From: Stentor coeruleus | Lineage: Eukaryota; Ciliophora; Heterotrichea; Heterotrichida; Stentoridae | Direction of reading: 5' to 3' | Length of the DNA stretch: 64,000 nucleotides | Assembly (NCBI GenBank): GCA_001970955.1 | Contig: MPUH01000002.1 | Coordinates: 62,001 to 126,000 of the forward strand | Shown here: one piece after another, positions 28,590-38,993 of the stretch | Numbering within the stretch: position 1 is the first letter of the stretch | Layout of the letters: every line of letters starts with the position of its first letter | The notes under the pieces: model-generated | Databases searched by the model: none | Told to the model about the DNA's origin: nothing | Seen by the model: only the letters and a program-made list of their open reading frames with translations | Made by a program: the position numbers and the translations under genes

Positions 28590-29489
28590 CTATGTCTTTA
28601 TCACATGGACTTCAAAAAGAGTTTTACCCGCTTTGAAAATAAGCCCATCATAAATTTCATAATCTTCTTCAACAAACAACCATGTTCCATTAGTCGATTT
28701 CTTATCACCTGTCCCATCAGTAAGCATCCACCCTTTACTTTCATCATAAGTAATAGTGCATTGATATCTAGACATACTATTATCATCAAAACGAATTCTG
28801 CAATCGACCATCCTACCAACTAAAATCACATCATCTCCTGGGTTAAAATTGTACACTTCATTACTTTTAGGTCCTTCAAGAAACTTTACTGTTAATGTTC
28901 TATATGTTTATTACTTGACCATAGCACTGTAATGTATCGTCATATGTGAATTACCAAATGAAATAATAAACCCATCCTTTAAAGGTAAAGGTGAGTCAAT
29001 TTTAACAAATGTACCAGATCCATCTCCTAAGTCACTAATTGAATATTTCTGTTTGGCTGGGTTAAATTTTACAACTAAATGTTGTTTTCCCATACCTTTA
29101 GAGCTTTCTTCAATAACAAAATCATTTAGTATTTCCCCATTCTCAGACAGTTTCGAGCCAATAAAAGTTTTATAATCCCCTTTATTCCGCTTAGAATTTT
29201 CCATTCCTGCTGGGTTTATGTTAAGTATAGTACCAGCAGCTATAACACTGCTTTCTGTTATACGGATTTGGAGCTTTGGAGAATCAGAGAAACTTCCATC
29301 CATTTGTGGAGATGGGGCTGCTATTATAGATCCTTCGTCTATAGGGCCTAGACCTTGAAGAAAAGTTTGGTTTTCAGAAGGATTTTTGTGATGGTAAGTC
29401 TCTATTTTTTTATTTTTTTGGGCTTTTTCTTCTTCATTCTCAACTGTTTCATGGCAACAGCATTGGAAGAAATATTTGAACTTTGACAT
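28590..29489 (-). CDS. Double FHA-domain protein (two exons)
   Basis: The exons 29489-28915 and 28899-28590 give 294 residues. The N-terminus MSKFKYFFQCCCHE has a triple cysteine after basic/aromatic residues, a probable palmitoylation site, so membrane attachment is likely. FHA1 lies at about 105-190 (GKQHLVVKF, DLGDGSGTFVKI, LKDGFIISFG). FHA2 lies at about 207-292 (VGRMVDCRIRF, MSRYQCTITY, KKSTNGTWLF) and retains the GR, S-R and NG residues used to bind phosphothreonine. FHA1 lacks a clear GR motif. Splicing is needed to join the two domains. Partner proteins unknown. Confidence 0.9.
28900..28914 (-). other. 15-nt intron in FHA gene
   Basis: On the minus strand the sequence is GTAATAAACATATAG. 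Removal replaces an in-frame TAA after the first FHA domain by ...MVKTLTVKFLEG and continues into the second FHA domain in frame. Confidence 0.94.
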
Positions 29490-29686
29490 TTTTATAATAA
29501 ACTAAAACAAAAAGCTTTCGAGGCTTTTCTTAGGTATTTACTAATAAAATTTATCTTGTTTTTTTCNTTTCATGGCAACAGCATTGGAAGAAATATTTGA
29601 ACTTTGACATTTTTATAATAAACTAAAACAATAAGCTTTCGAGGCTTTTCTTAGGTATTTACTAATAAAATTTATCTTGTTTTTTT
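29447..29686. repeat. 119-bp duplication around a single N (assembly junction 3)
   Basis: Copy 1 at 29447-29565 contains the start codon and first codons of the FHA gene. Copy 2 at 29568-29686 follows the N at 29567. The copies differ at one base (CAAAAAG against CAATAAG), compatible with a read error or an allelic difference at a contig end. Copy 2 should not be taken as a second gene start. Confidence 0.85.
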
Positions 29687-30020
29687 AAAACTACAAGAAA
29701 TTAGGTTAGGTGTAAATGGCTTATTAGATGTTTTTTAATATAGAAAAATGTATTTATATAGATTTTAACTATAAAAACCTTATTCATAACAGTTTCTGCG
29801 TATAAAATATATAAATTTTAAATATAATAACCCTATATGAAAACCAAATATCTCAGTTTTAAATCTACTAAAAAACCTTCCTTTCATCCTACCCTATCCC
29901 GTATTATCCTAACAATCCACTCAACTCTCTGACTTTATCCTTCCAAAAATCATCTTCCTATAATAAATCTATAAAAAAAAAATCTTCTCCTTTATATTCA
30001 TTCAATACCTAAACCCTTCT
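29687..30020. other. Intergenic, nothing recognised
   Basis: 334 bp. The right half is rich in CCT and ATCC words on the plus strand, the 3'-flank pattern of the following minus-strand gene. No coding frame seen. Confidence 0.5.
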
Positions 30021-30980
30021 CTAATTTCTATTATTTTTTATCCTCATCTTCAAACTACAAATCCAGTCATTAGACAAATTAGGCTTCAATTTTACAGCTT
30101 CTCCTTTAAAATTCTCCAGAAGCATCTGAAACTTCTCTATTTCCTCATCTAAGCATTGCATTTTCTGTGATTTCTTTTTATTTTTTTTCTGCTGTGTAGT
30201 TGTCCCATCTCCATCAATATAACTCATAATCTCTTCAATGCTTTTATAGCTTATATTACTTGAAGTTTCACTTGAACTATTTGAATCAAAAGAATTTTTA
30301 TGCTGTTCAGAAGAAATCCGAGCTTTTTTCAGTTCTTTAAGTAGGTTAATCATATTTTGGATTATAGGGCATTTATATGATAAATATTGGAGGAGGATAT
30401 CTTCATAATGCTGGAGGATTTTTTCGAAAAATGCAGATTTGGTTATACTCTCGCACTTAGATTCGATTTCAGCATGTTCCGGCATATTTTCCGTGATTTT
30501 GCCTAGTTCTTTAGCAGAACATTCTAAGGCATTAAGGGCTTCAGCAAGGCTTAAAACAAGGAATTCTTTAGATCGGTTTTCATATGCTGATAAAGTTTGT
30601 TTGATATCAGTTAAAAACTTGTGGATTGTTATGTAAAAAATATTATAAATCATCTTTATGCTGTCGCCCTTCATAAGCTTCTTTACTTTGTTTCTTAGAT
30701 TATTGATCTTATTGATTTCTATTCTATAAGGGAACTCTTTAGGTTCATATGCTGATAGTAGAAATACATTAGCTTTTAATCTTTTTGTCAATTCTTCAAG
30801 GTATATACAATATATTTCTTCGATTTGTTCTTTTAACTCAACCATAAGTTGTTCATAAAGTTTTGTCTCAGGGGTGCTTCTCATTGGCAATTTATAGATG
30901 AAGTCTCCGCATTGAAGAAGGATTTTTTTGTTTGTGCCTTTTGTTGGCTTTTTTGTTTTTCTTTGACCCTTGTTAACCAT
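30021..30980 (-). CDS. Unrecognised helical protein
   Basis: 319 residues, not recognised. The N-terminus is very basic (KGQRKTKKPTKGTNKK), followed by an almost all-helical region to about residue 215 (LYEQLMVELKEQIEEIYCIY, EFLVLSLAEALNALECSAKEL). A Ser-rich linker (SFDSNSSSETSSNISYKS) and a second basic/charged part (QQKKNKKKSQKM) lead to a C-terminus NDWICSLKMRIKNN. No membrane span. The balanced helical composition, a proper ATG and typical flanks support a real gene. Confidence 0.7.
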   Translation of the reverse strand: MVNKGQRKTKKPTKGTNKKILLQCGDFIYKLPMRSTPETKLYEQLMVELKEQIEEIYCIYLEELTKRLKANVFLLSAYEPKEFPYRIEINKINNLRNKVKKLMKGDSIKMIYNIFYITIHKFLTDIKQTLSAYENRSKEFLVLSLAEALNALECSAKELGKITENMPEHAEIESKCESITKSAFFEKILQHYEDILLQYLSYKCPIIQNMINLLKELKKARISSEQHKNSFDSNSSSETSSNISYKSIEEIMSYIDGDGTTTQQKKNKKKSQKMQCLDEEIEKFQMLLENFKGEAVKLKPNLSNDWICSLKMRIKNNRN

Positions 30981-31997
30981 TGTTAATACTTTTATTTATA
31001 ATTTTGATTTATGTATTGAGATTAGCTTGAAAATGATGATTATATTTTTTGGGATTTTGGATTTCGGCTTTGTGGAGGATTGATTATAGGGTTTTAAAGG
31101 GGAAGGTTTAGGTTAGGATGTAAAATAGGAGGGGGGTATTTTTTATGTTAAAAATTGTGAGCTGTGGGTGTTAGTATATTGAGTGCTGACTGCAAATATC
31201 AGAAAATAATCTAGTAAATATTAAAACCGCTGTCTAATTACTGCAGAAAATGATTTAAATAGTAAAGCATGGAACAAATTTTATTGTATATTTTTATGAC
31301 TAGGATTTTAAGATATTAAATAAATCATTTAAAAGATCAGATACAAAAAATATGCTAGTCAACACTTTTTACTTAACAACTTTCCTTTTTTGTCATTAAA
31401 ACTAGCAATAATCAAGGTAAAAACTATAAATTAAAAGTTTTAAAAAGTGGTTATCATACTTTTAATATAATGCAAGCAATGTTAAAGTAATACAGTAGCA
31501 ATCTATATGCTATTGTAATGCAAACCATATAAAAATTCTATAGAATTATCAAATAAATCAAAACTTAAAGAAATCTCTTAAGAGCTGATAAATTATATTT
31601 TTTGATCCATCAAGCAATTTAGTAGATAATTTTTATTTAGTAATAAAATATATTACAAGTATCAAACATTGCTAGTATCATTCGTTATAAAAATAGGAAA
31701 TTTTTATCATAAAATCCTAATTTATCAAATATCACACACAAGGCCAATACCCAATTATTCCTCATAATTTCCTAATAAATCAACCCAAATTCACATTTAT
31801 CTCATTAAAAAAATTACAAACTACACCAAGTTTTTACTCCATAAAAAACTATCATGTCGAAATTTGTAAACTCTCATTATAAAATCACTTTTTTAACTTA
31901 AAATAATCATAATTTTACTCCTTAACATAAACATAATAAATCACCCAGCGAAACACCGAGCAATTTAAGAAAAAGCATGAAGATTCCGTATTTAGGA
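30981..31997. other. Intergenic, nothing recognised
   Basis: 1,017 bp between two minus-strand genes. The part near 30981-31150 is G-rich (5' flank of the helical protein gene) and the rest is very AT-rich. I see no coding frame, tRNA or repeat. Confidence 0.5.
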
Positions 31998-32363
31998 TTA
32001 TTTTAAATGCTCAATAAGGTCTAAAAAGTCCTTTTCTTCTTCTTGGTCAATTTTTTTGAAAAGAGTTTGTAAATTTTGCTTCGAAGGTGTCATTACACGT
32101 CTTTCAGGAGTTTTTCGATCTTTAGATGATTTTATAACGAATTCTTTTTTCAGCCTAGTCTCAGGAGGAAGTGTATTTATTTCTCTTTGATTGGTTTCTG
32201 GTTCAGTAAGCCTTCTCATACTACTACTTCTTGGTTTGAAATCATAAGTTGGACTAAGAGGCATAGGTAAATTTCCAACTGGACGAGGAGATAAAGGTAA
32301 TATTGGGTTTAATTCTAGTTATAAAATACTAGCTGGGGATTTTCTTAAGGCAAGCTTCTCCAT
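31998..32363 (-). CDS. Small basic Pro/Ser-rich protein (two exons)
   Basis: The exons 32363-32330 and 32314-31998 give 116 residues: MEKLALRKSPAKLNPILPLS, a disordered centre rich in Pro, Arg and Ser (YDFKPRSSSMRRL, SSKDRKTPERRVMTPSKQ), and an acidic helical C-terminus (QEEEKDFLDLIEHLK). The Lys/Arg-Thr-Pro and Ser-Pro sites could be phosphorylated by proline-directed kinases. Family not recognised. Without splicing the frame would begin at an internal Met and lose the first 27 or so residues. Confidence 0.7.
32315..32329 (-). other. 15-nt intron in small basic protein gene
   Basis: On the minus strand the sequence is GTATTTTATAACTAG. It contains the only in-frame stop between an upstream ATG (32363) and the downstream open frame. 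Removal keeps the frame, and length and borders match the other introns in this window. Confidence 0.85.
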
Positions 32364-32644
32364 AATAAATTATTAAATCTTTAGAGATATTATAAAAAGT
32401 TTATACACTATGATATGTTTTATATATTAGAAAAAATTTAGGGTATGTTTTATGGTAGGATTATAGAAAAAAATAGTTATTATTGTGGATTATAGAAAAT
32501 ATTTTATGAAATTTTACTTGAGTTTGTGAAGTTGGGGTTTAGGATTTATGATGATTTACTATTAAATAGTCCAAAAATTAGCCCCCAATTTAAAGTTATG
32601 GCCTTTATTTTCCCATTATTATTAACCACCAATTATCTCACAGT

Positions 32645-33196
32645 ATGTTCAACCAGAGAATTTATAATGACCAAGAAAATTTAGAAGAGCCCACTTTTAA
32701 TCCAGCGGATTTTCCCCCATCTTTTCTCTCAAGTATTCCTATCGAAAATTTCGGCCCTGAGTTCTTCCAAAGAGATGATCCTGGATTCTTTATGCCACCC
32801 GACTTTGAAGCTTACGAACAAAGTCTTCCATTCATGTTCGACCCAGCAATTTACCAATCTTTCCAAGAAGACATGAAAAGGTTTATGCCAAGTTTCGACA
32901 TGTTCCCCGGATTTGCTAAAGAAGGTCAAATCTGTGATACTAAGCCTCCTTATTTTATATCCAAAACCCCAACAAACCTTCAGACAGGGATAAAAATTGG
33001 CACGATAAGTATAGAAGAACGTAGAGATAAAGTGAAAAAATACTTAGAAAAAAAACGACGGCGGATTTTTACAAAAAGAATCTCATATACATGTCGTAAA
33101 CGTGTAGCTGACAGTAGAGTTCGAGTCAAAGGACGATTTGTGACAAAAGCCCAAGCAAGCCAGCTTGAAGATGCTAAATCTCCAACCCAAAACTAA
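32645..33196 (+). CDS. CCT-motif protein
   Basis: 183 residues. The N-terminal 110 are Phe/Pro-rich and disordered (PADFPPSFLSSIP, PGFFMPPDFEAY). Residues about 125-165 form a CCT motif (RRDKVKKYLEKKRRRIF, ISYTCRKRVADSRVRVKGRF) as in plant CONSTANS, CO-like and TOC1 proteins. The CCT motif mediates nuclear import and binding to NF-Y subunits or DNA. No B-box or response-regulator domain is present. A nuclear regulatory role is inferred. It lies 66 bp upstream of CSN8 on the same strand. Confidence 0.85.
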   Translation: MFNQRIYNDQENLEEPTFNPADFPPSFLSSIPIENFGPEFFQRDDPGFFMPPDFEAYEQSLPFMFDPAIYQSFQEDMKRFMPSFDMFPGFAKEGQICDTKPPYFISKTPTNLQTGIKIGTISIEERRDKVKKYLEKKRRRIFTKRISYTCRKRVADSRVRVKGRFVTKAQASQLEDAKSPTQN

Positions 33197-33262
33197 AGAA
33201 AATTCCCAGTCTAGCTAAACCATGTTGATAAAAATCCCATAATACTTAATCTAGGTATATAA

Positions 33263-33865
33263 ATGGAAGATATATACAAAGAGCTTGCTAGCAATATAAA
33301 CTCAGGCGCTGCTATAAACATATCTGAATACTTCCGTAAATTCGAAGAAATATCCCTTAATTCAATGCCTTCAAGAGAATCTTTAATTTTTTATCTATTC
33401 TCCTGTTACCTTACTGATCATCTTATTCACGCAAAAATGCTATGGAAACGTATCCCAAACTCTTTAAAAGGACCAAGTGAGCTTGAAAAAGTATGGGAAA
33501 TCGGTAAGTTTCTTATTAAAGGTGAATATTCAAAAGCTTTAATTCTTATAAATAATCATCATTGGATATTATCTCAACATATAATTTTGCTGCTTAAAAG
33601 AAAACTTATTGAAGATGCGAAAAAAAGAATTGCTAGATCATATTTGTCTTTAGAAGTTGGACAATTTGCTAAAGTTTTAGATTGTGATAATAATGAAGCT
33701 ATAAATACAGCAGGAAGATGGGGTTGGGAAGTTAAACAAGGATTTGTGTTTCCTTGTAGTGTTGAAAGACAGGCTAATAGAGCTGCTGAAGAAAGAGATG
33801 TTAGGCTTATAACTCAAATTGTTGGATATTTGGAGCAGAAATATCATATAGGAATAGATAATTAG
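33263..33865 (+). CDS. COPS8: COP9 signalosome subunit 8
   Basis: 200 residues, the usual size of CSN8. The segment HAKMLWKRIPNSLK corresponds to the ARFLWKRIP hallmark of CSN8, and INNHHWIL, RIARSYLSL and GWEVKQGFVFP follow at the expected spacing for the PCI/winged-helix domain. CSN8 is the smallest subunit of the COP9 signalosome, which removes Nedd8 from cullins. The catalytic subunit CSN5 is not in this window. The C-terminus RLITQIVGYLEQKY forms the last helix of the complex's helical bundle. Confidence 0.85.
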   Translation: MEDIYKELASNINSGAAINISEYFRKFEEISLNSMPSRESLIFYLFSCYLTDHLIHAKMLWKRIPNSLKGPSELEKVWEIGKFLIKGEYSKALILINNHHWILSQHIILLLKRKLIEDAKKRIARSYLSLEVGQFAKVLDCDNNEAINTAGRWGWEVKQGFVFPCSVERQANRAAEERDVRLITQIVGYLEQKYHIGIDN

Positions 33866-34568
33866 GATCGATTAATTTTATTGTGGAATGTAGGAGATTA
33901 GGATTTGTTTTGGGATTTGAAAGATTGTTTGATAGGCTTTGTGGGAAAGGTTGTGGAGTAATAATAGGAAATTGGGGTTATGGGAAATGATGAGGATTTT
34001 TAGTGTGTGGGTTTTTAGTGAATAACTTTTAGGATTTTTGATAAGAAATAAACTGGGAATTTGTAAGGATTTACAGGAAAATAAGGAAGGCTTGTGAGGT
34101 TTTTTATGTGGGTTTTGGTATTTTTTGTGTATTCTTAATGATTTTATAAAGCGATTATGACAGATTACTGGAATATTAAATCAGATTTAGATATTTCTGA
34201 AGAATACAAATCTCAATATTTGTATTCTTTAAAATCATATAATTACTCTTATTCTTCACTCAATAAAATATCATAAATAACTATCTTAAAAAAAGTATGG
34301 AATCACTTTATATCATAATAAATTTCAATCATCTCAAAAAAAAAATACCTAATCGTTAGTATTTTCCTTAGTAAATCAATTTCCTCCAAAATCTCACTTC
34401 AAAAATCCAAATCCAACAAAAAATAACTCATCCAATCCATATCATATACAGCAATTCAATCTATACCTTTAAATAAAAACCTCTTATCCAATCCAATTTA
34501 CTTCACACAAAAAATTTCCCTTTTTCATTTTCTTCTTATAAGTATTTCATTAGACAATTTTATTATTT
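33866..34568. other. Convergent intergenic region, nothing recognised
   Basis: 703 bp between two convergent genes. It is G-rich on the plus strand up to about 34150 (3' flank of CSN8), then C-rich (3' flank of the minus-strand gene). This is the clearest example of the flank polarity: two 3' ends meet and the skew inverts. No gene seen. Confidence 0.55.
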
Positions 34569-35447
34569 TTATTCAAATTTAGATATACTTGCAAACCATA
34601 AATTCTTCTCCTTTACCTGTGCTTTGCTTCCCATCTTAATCTCATTATCAATAACCATATTACTACTAGCACATAATACATCTATTCGCCTATATAGTTT
34701 ATTCATCTTCACTTCATCACTTTTATTTGTAGTTTCAACTATATTTACACCTTCATTATTATCTTTAACACTTTCCATAGATCCAGCCCTAGTTAAATCT
34801 TCTTCTATAGTCATAATTTGTTTCATAATTTCCTTTGCTTCTATTTGATAAGGTGGTGATGCTTGTAATATTTCATCAACATAAAAACTATAATTCAAAT
34901 CTTCTTCTTGTCTAAAACTACTAAATTTTCTAAAAACCCTGTTTATATCCTTCAGTGTAATTTCCAAATAAGTGAATGTGTTATTTTCCCAATCACTATA
35001 AGTCTTTTCAAAATGAGCAATTTTGGTTTTTAGATATTCTTTGATTACTTCAACATTCCCAACTATGGACTTTTTTATCGCAAAGCTAAGATAGATAAAA
35101 AGAATATCAGCAGGAAGAGTGTTTATATTTTCTGATGTTTTTTCAAGGTAAATTGATAATATTAATAACTCTACAACGCTTAGCATTAGTATTTGTGCAC
35201 ATTCTATTAGAAGACGGTATATGGGCTGGCTATTAAAATTTCTCTGTAAATATTTACAATTGCTGATTCTTCTGACTAGTCTTTGTAGGTTTTGGTCAAA
35301 AGTGAACTTGATATACTCAGAGTATTTTTTGTTGTATGTGTACATTGGATGAATATTCTTAGAATCGGTAAAACATGTTTGGGACCATTTGCGTTTGTTT
35401 AAGTTGGTTATGGGCTTTGTTATTACAGGAGAGTCAGAATTCATCAT
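34569..35447 (-). CDS. Unrecognised helical protein
   Basis: 292 residues, not recognised. Positions about 75-130 are hydrophobic helical (LLIECAQILMLSVVELLILS, ADILFIYLSFAIKKS), but the polar residues argue for a folded helical bundle, not a membrane protein. The remainder is helical and charged (IEAKEIMKQIMTIEEDLTRA). The gene has a proper ATG with TTATAATAA just upstream. Confidence 0.65.
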   Translation of the reverse strand: MMNSDSPVITKPITNLNKRKWSQTCFTDSKNIHPMYTYNKKYSEYIKFTFDQNLQRLVRRISNCKYLQRNFNSQPIYRLLIECAQILMLSVVELLILSIYLEKTSENINTLPADILFIYLSFAIKKSIVGNVEVIKEYLKTKIAHFEKTYSDWENNTFTYLEITLKDINRVFRKFSSFRQEEDLNYSFYVDEILQASPPYQIEAKEIMKQIMTIEEDLTRAGSMESVKDNNEGVNIVETTNKSDEVKMNKLYRRIDVLCASSNMVIDNEIKMGSKAQVKEKNLWFASISKFE

Positions 35448-36051
35448 AGTTTATAATAAATGCTAGAGATTTAATTATTGAATGGTGTTTAGATTATTTA
35501 TACTTGAATATATGCAAGATTTTTTTTTGATATTTAGAATTTTATGAAGAGGAATATATGAAATGGTATAATTTATGAGGATATTATGGGTTTTTGATAT
35601 AAAGGTAATAATAAGTTTAGTTTAAAATTAGGTGAAAATGGTTTTTAAGGGGCTTCATGAGCTTTATCAACTTTAAAACTTATAAATAATCAGTTTTTTT
35701 AGATTTTTCATGTAAATTTTAAGATTATTTTATAAATTTTATTTTTAACCCATTACATTTTGACTTATTTTGTATAATCTTTGAAAAATAACCTTAAAGC
35801 TTTTGTTTTTTGTAGTGAAATTTAAAGATTAATTATTTTTTTTGGAGATTAGCGAAATAAATAACTTTGATATAAATTTTTATAACTTTGAATAATATCT
35901 ATTGCATGCTAATAAAAACTATTTGAAAAGTGATAAAATCTTGCCCTTTAATAATTTTAACTTTTGCATTATTTAAGTATTAAATTTAAATGTATATATG
36001 GATAAGTAATAAAGTCTTAATGAAAATTTTTTATAAAAAAAGTATATTATT
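35448..36051. other. Divergent intergenic region, nothing recognised
   Basis: 604 bp of AT-rich DNA between divergent genes. No coding or RNA feature was recognised. Confidence 0.5.
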
Positions 36052-37521
36052 ATGTTAGAATTTGGTTCTGAGGAAGAGGAAAAGATTTTTCTTGCATTGA
36101 AAAGCGAAATTTTGAAAGAAAAGGAACTTGTAGATTTGATGAGAAATCAGTTTGCAACTGATTATCCAAGCTTAATTGGATATATGCAAAGTAAATTAGA
36201 AGGTCTAAAAGTAAAATCTCAGAGTTTAACCAAATTTTTGATTAATCAATTTAGATCTTCACGTGAATCTATTCCAGTTGAAAGCGATTCAAAAAATCAA
36301 TATGCCCTAGGTAGCGATACTTTAGACTCATTAGAACTAAACTTTAGCCCCCAAATAGCCAGCATTCATGAATCTCGCTATTGTGACGATATAGAAGATG
36401 AGATTCAAAAAATCTCATACAAACTGTATGAAAAGGATGAGCAAATCTCTAAACTCAAAGAAACAATGGACTCATGCTTACAACAAAAAGATGAAATGAT
36501 TATAGAACTTGAAGACGAAATTGGTATGCTAAAACATACAGTTGAAATCTACAAGCATCATATAAAGAACATGAAAGGAGAAATCAAAAGACTTGGTGGA
36601 GAAATTAACCAGTATGAAAAAACACAGGAATTGCAGATGCATGAAATTAAAAAACTTGAAGATACCATTAAAAACTCAGAATCTGAAATGGACTTACTTT
36701 TTAATAAAATAACTGAAGCTGAAGAAACTATAAAAAAATACGAGAGAATCCTTGAAGAAGCAGGACTTGAAAACTCAGAATCAGGAGAGCTTGAAAAACC
36801 TAGCAAAGTAGAAAAGCTCCGAAACAAAATGGAAAAAATGGAACTTGAAATCCAACGTCTAAAAGATGAACAGAAATCTAAAGATTATAACCATGAAGAA
36901 AAGTACAACAGTCTAGTATCACTCTATACAAAAAACTTAGTAGAAATAGATAAACAGCAAGAGTATATCACAAAACTCAAATGTAAAATTCATAATCTCA
37001 AAGACCAGTTTATAGAAAATCAAGCAGAATCATTAAATAAATGCCTTAAAATGCAAGAAGAATTTATGAAAACTATCACATCGTTAAGATATGAAAAACA
37101 TGAACTTAGAGAAAAAGTAAGAAATCTAGCAAGTAAAGAATTTTCTAGTAAAGAAGCTAGCATATCAGAAAATAATCCTGTTTCTTTACATCAAGAAATG
37201 GAACAAGTTGATGATATTTTATTAGAAAAAGATGATGATGTTATATCTGTTTATAATTTTCAAGAAATTATTAATCAAGATAATAAACTTTTATATGAGC
37301 ATATTAATGAATGTGAGCAACAAATTAAAATGCTTAATCAAATTGTGGAGGATTTAAGGAAAGATTTGGAAGGAAAGGAAATGGAGATTATAAGGCTTAA
37401 AAAAGAGGCTAGGGGAAAAGTGGAGAGTCCTAAGAATAGACCTTCATTTTTGCTTAAAGTCAAAGCTAATCCTGTTGTTTTAGAATTGTTTGGGGGAAAA
37501 CGTCGTAGTAATTTTTCGTGA
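36052..37521 (+). CDS. Long coiled-coil protein
   Basis: 489 residues. About residues 110-345 and 385-465 form a heptad-type coiled coil (QISKLKETMDSCLQQKDEMI, MEKMELEIQRLKDEQKSKD, IKMLNQIVEDLRKDLEGKEM). The N-terminal 100 residues are mixed and the C-terminus is basic (KVKANPVVLELFGGKRRS). Probably a structural or cytoskeletal/centriolar protein, but coiled coils give no reliable family. It ends with TGA, one of the clear uses of TGA as stop in this window. Confidence 0.85.
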   Translation: MLEFGSEEEEKIFLALKSEILKEKELVDLMRNQFATDYPSLIGYMQSKLEGLKVKSQSLTKFLINQFRSSRESIPVESDSKNQYALGSDTLDSLELNFSPQIASIHESRYCDDIEDEIQKISYKLYEKDEQISKLKETMDSCLQQKDEMIIELEDEIGMLKHTVEIYKHHIKNMKGEIKRLGGEINQYEKTQELQMHEIKKLEDTIKNSESEMDLLFNKITEAEETIKKYERILEEAGLENSESGELEKPSKVEKLRNKMEKMELEIQRLKDEQKSKDYNHEEKYNSLVSLYTKNLVEIDKQQEYITKLKCKIHNLKDQFIENQAESLNKCLKMQEEFMKTITSLRYEKHELREKVRNLASKEFSSKEASISENNPVSLHQEMEQVDDILLEKDDDVISVYNFQEIINQDNKLLYEHINECEQQIKMLNQIVEDLRKDLEGKEMEIIRLKKEARGKVESPKNRPSFLLKVKANPVVLELFGGKRRSNFS

Positions 37522-37806
37522 AATATGTAAAAATAAAGGGTATGATGATTATGAGATATATGATTATTGTATGAGGTTATTTTTTTTAATAAATAATAAT
37601 TTTAATTGTTGACTTAGGGCTTATTGAAGATTTTGATAGGATTGGTAAAAATAAAGCACTTTTATTATAGGATTTTTGTTGTAAAATTATTTTTTTCATG
37701 TTGTTTTTTATTTTATCAACATGGCATGGTAAGTTTTGTATGTTTTTTCCTTTTGATATCTGTTTTGGTATTTTCATTGGAATAAAATAATTACTTTTAC
37801 GAATTA

Positions 37807-38136
37807 TCACTGATTTTTTTTCTTTGTTGTTAACTTATTATTTATATATATTCTATTGATTCTTTCATTAACGCTTTTGCTTTCAATAGGCCTTTTATAT
37901 ATATTACTACAAGTTTCATATTCAGATTTTGAAATCTTTTTAAGTTGTTTGCTAATTGTATTATCTATTTCCCTAACTTTTCTTGGAGTTGATCCATATA
38001 AATCTTTATTTTCCAACACAGTTTTAGGTTTTATAAAACAATCTTCACTCTTTGTTTCACTCAAATAACTTCCTGATACTTTGAATAAAATCTTCATTTC
38101 TTTTTTAGACTTATTATCATAATCTTTTATTTCCAT
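37807..38136 (-). CDS. Small unrecognised basic protein
   Basis: 109 residues from ATG at 38136 (an apparent longer frame runs through the N at 38164 and is an artefact). It is charged and basic (YDNKSKKEMKILFKVSG, STPRKVREIDNTISKQLKKI, SKSVNERINRIYINNKL). No family recognised. A further basic open frame follows at 37586-37807 in a different frame. Joining it would need a 17-nt intron, unlike the uniform 15 nt elsewhere, so I keep the stop at 37807. The start lies inside the duplicated block of junction 4. Confidence 0.5.
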   Translation of the reverse strand: MEIKDYDNKSKKEMKILFKVSGSYLSETKSEDCFIKPKTVLENKDLYGSTPRKVREIDNTISKQLKKISKSEYETCSNIYKRPIESKSVNERINRIYINNKLTTKKKNQ

Positions 38137-38224
38137 GTTTATCACACACAAGAATATTTTAATNTTTAGACTTATTATCATAATCTTTTATTTCCATGTT
38201 TATCACACACAAGAATATTTTAAT
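38104..38224. repeat. 60-bp duplication around a single N (assembly junction 4)
   Basis: Copy 1 at 38104-38163 and copy 2 at 38165-38224 are identical and flank the N at 38164. Copy 1 contains the start of the small minus-strand gene. Interpreted as an unmerged contig overlap. Confidence 0.87.
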
Positions 38225-38345
38225 GTTTATCACATTAAAACCTATATTCTCAATCCTAATATTCACAAATCTCAAAACACTTTCTTTTTAAATCTAAAAA
38301 AAAAATCTCTAATCTCTAATTTCAATCTTATTATCTCAAGTATAA

Positions 38346-38993
38346 ATGGACTCAAAAGATGAACTAAAATTCCACTCTTTTTTCTATATTGACGGGGAGA
38401 AAATTCGTTTAACAGCAGAACTAATCCCAGGAGAGCTCCAACAATTAGACATATGCGCTGTAGTCTTAAGTTCACAAACTGTATATAGAGGGTTCATGAC
38501 TGATGAGATGTGTGATGTTGTCGCAGTTCTAGAAATGATGAAAATCAACAAAGCAAGATTATCTTTAGTAGAAGAAGGCTTACTTGTAAGATGCTCACCT
38601 GTTAAAATACTCTTAACACCAGCAGAAGCTGAAGAACTTGATTTTAATGATTTGAGAATTGAATTACTTGAAGAAGCACTTGAAGAAGCACAACAAAAAA
38701 TCAAAGAACTTACTATAAGAGTTAAAGCTTTAGAAAATAAACAAGAAGTTAATGTTAATAGTGGGGATAGCAATTCTGAGTTTTTGACTTATCATGTTTG
38801 GCCTAAACCAAGAATGCTATTGGCTATAGTGTCAAGGATGTTGAAAGAAGGGTTACTTAATCCAGAACAAAAAGGGAAACTTAAAGATTTGATATTAGAA
38901 GGGGATGCAAAGATGATGCAGTGTTTGCAACAGTATGAAATGGATGGGAACAGACGATTGTTGTATTCTTCGTTTCTTAAGTTGGCATCTTGA
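38346..38993 (+). CDS. Unrecognised protein with central coiled coil
   Basis: 215 residues. N-terminal 95 residues look like a compact mixed fold (FFYIDGEKIRLTAELIPGEL, MTDEMCDVVAVLEMMKINKA). A coiled coil at about 98-140 (RIELLEEALEEAQQKIKELT) and a helical C-terminal part (PRMLLAIVSRMLKEGLLNPE, AKMMQCLQQYEMDGNRRLL) follow. No family recognised. Good codon structure, ATG after TATAA, and a TGA stop support a real gene. Confidence 0.72.
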   Translation: MDSKDELKFHSFFYIDGEKIRLTAELIPGELQQLDICAVVLSSQTVYRGFMTDEMCDVVAVLEMMKINKARLSLVEEGLLVRCSPVKILLTPAEAEELDFNDLRIELLEEALEEAQQKIKELTIRVKALENKQEVNVNSGDSNSEFLTYHVWPKPRMLLAIVSRMLKEGLLNPEQKGKLKDLILEGDAKMMQCLQQYEMDGNRRLLYSSFLKLAS

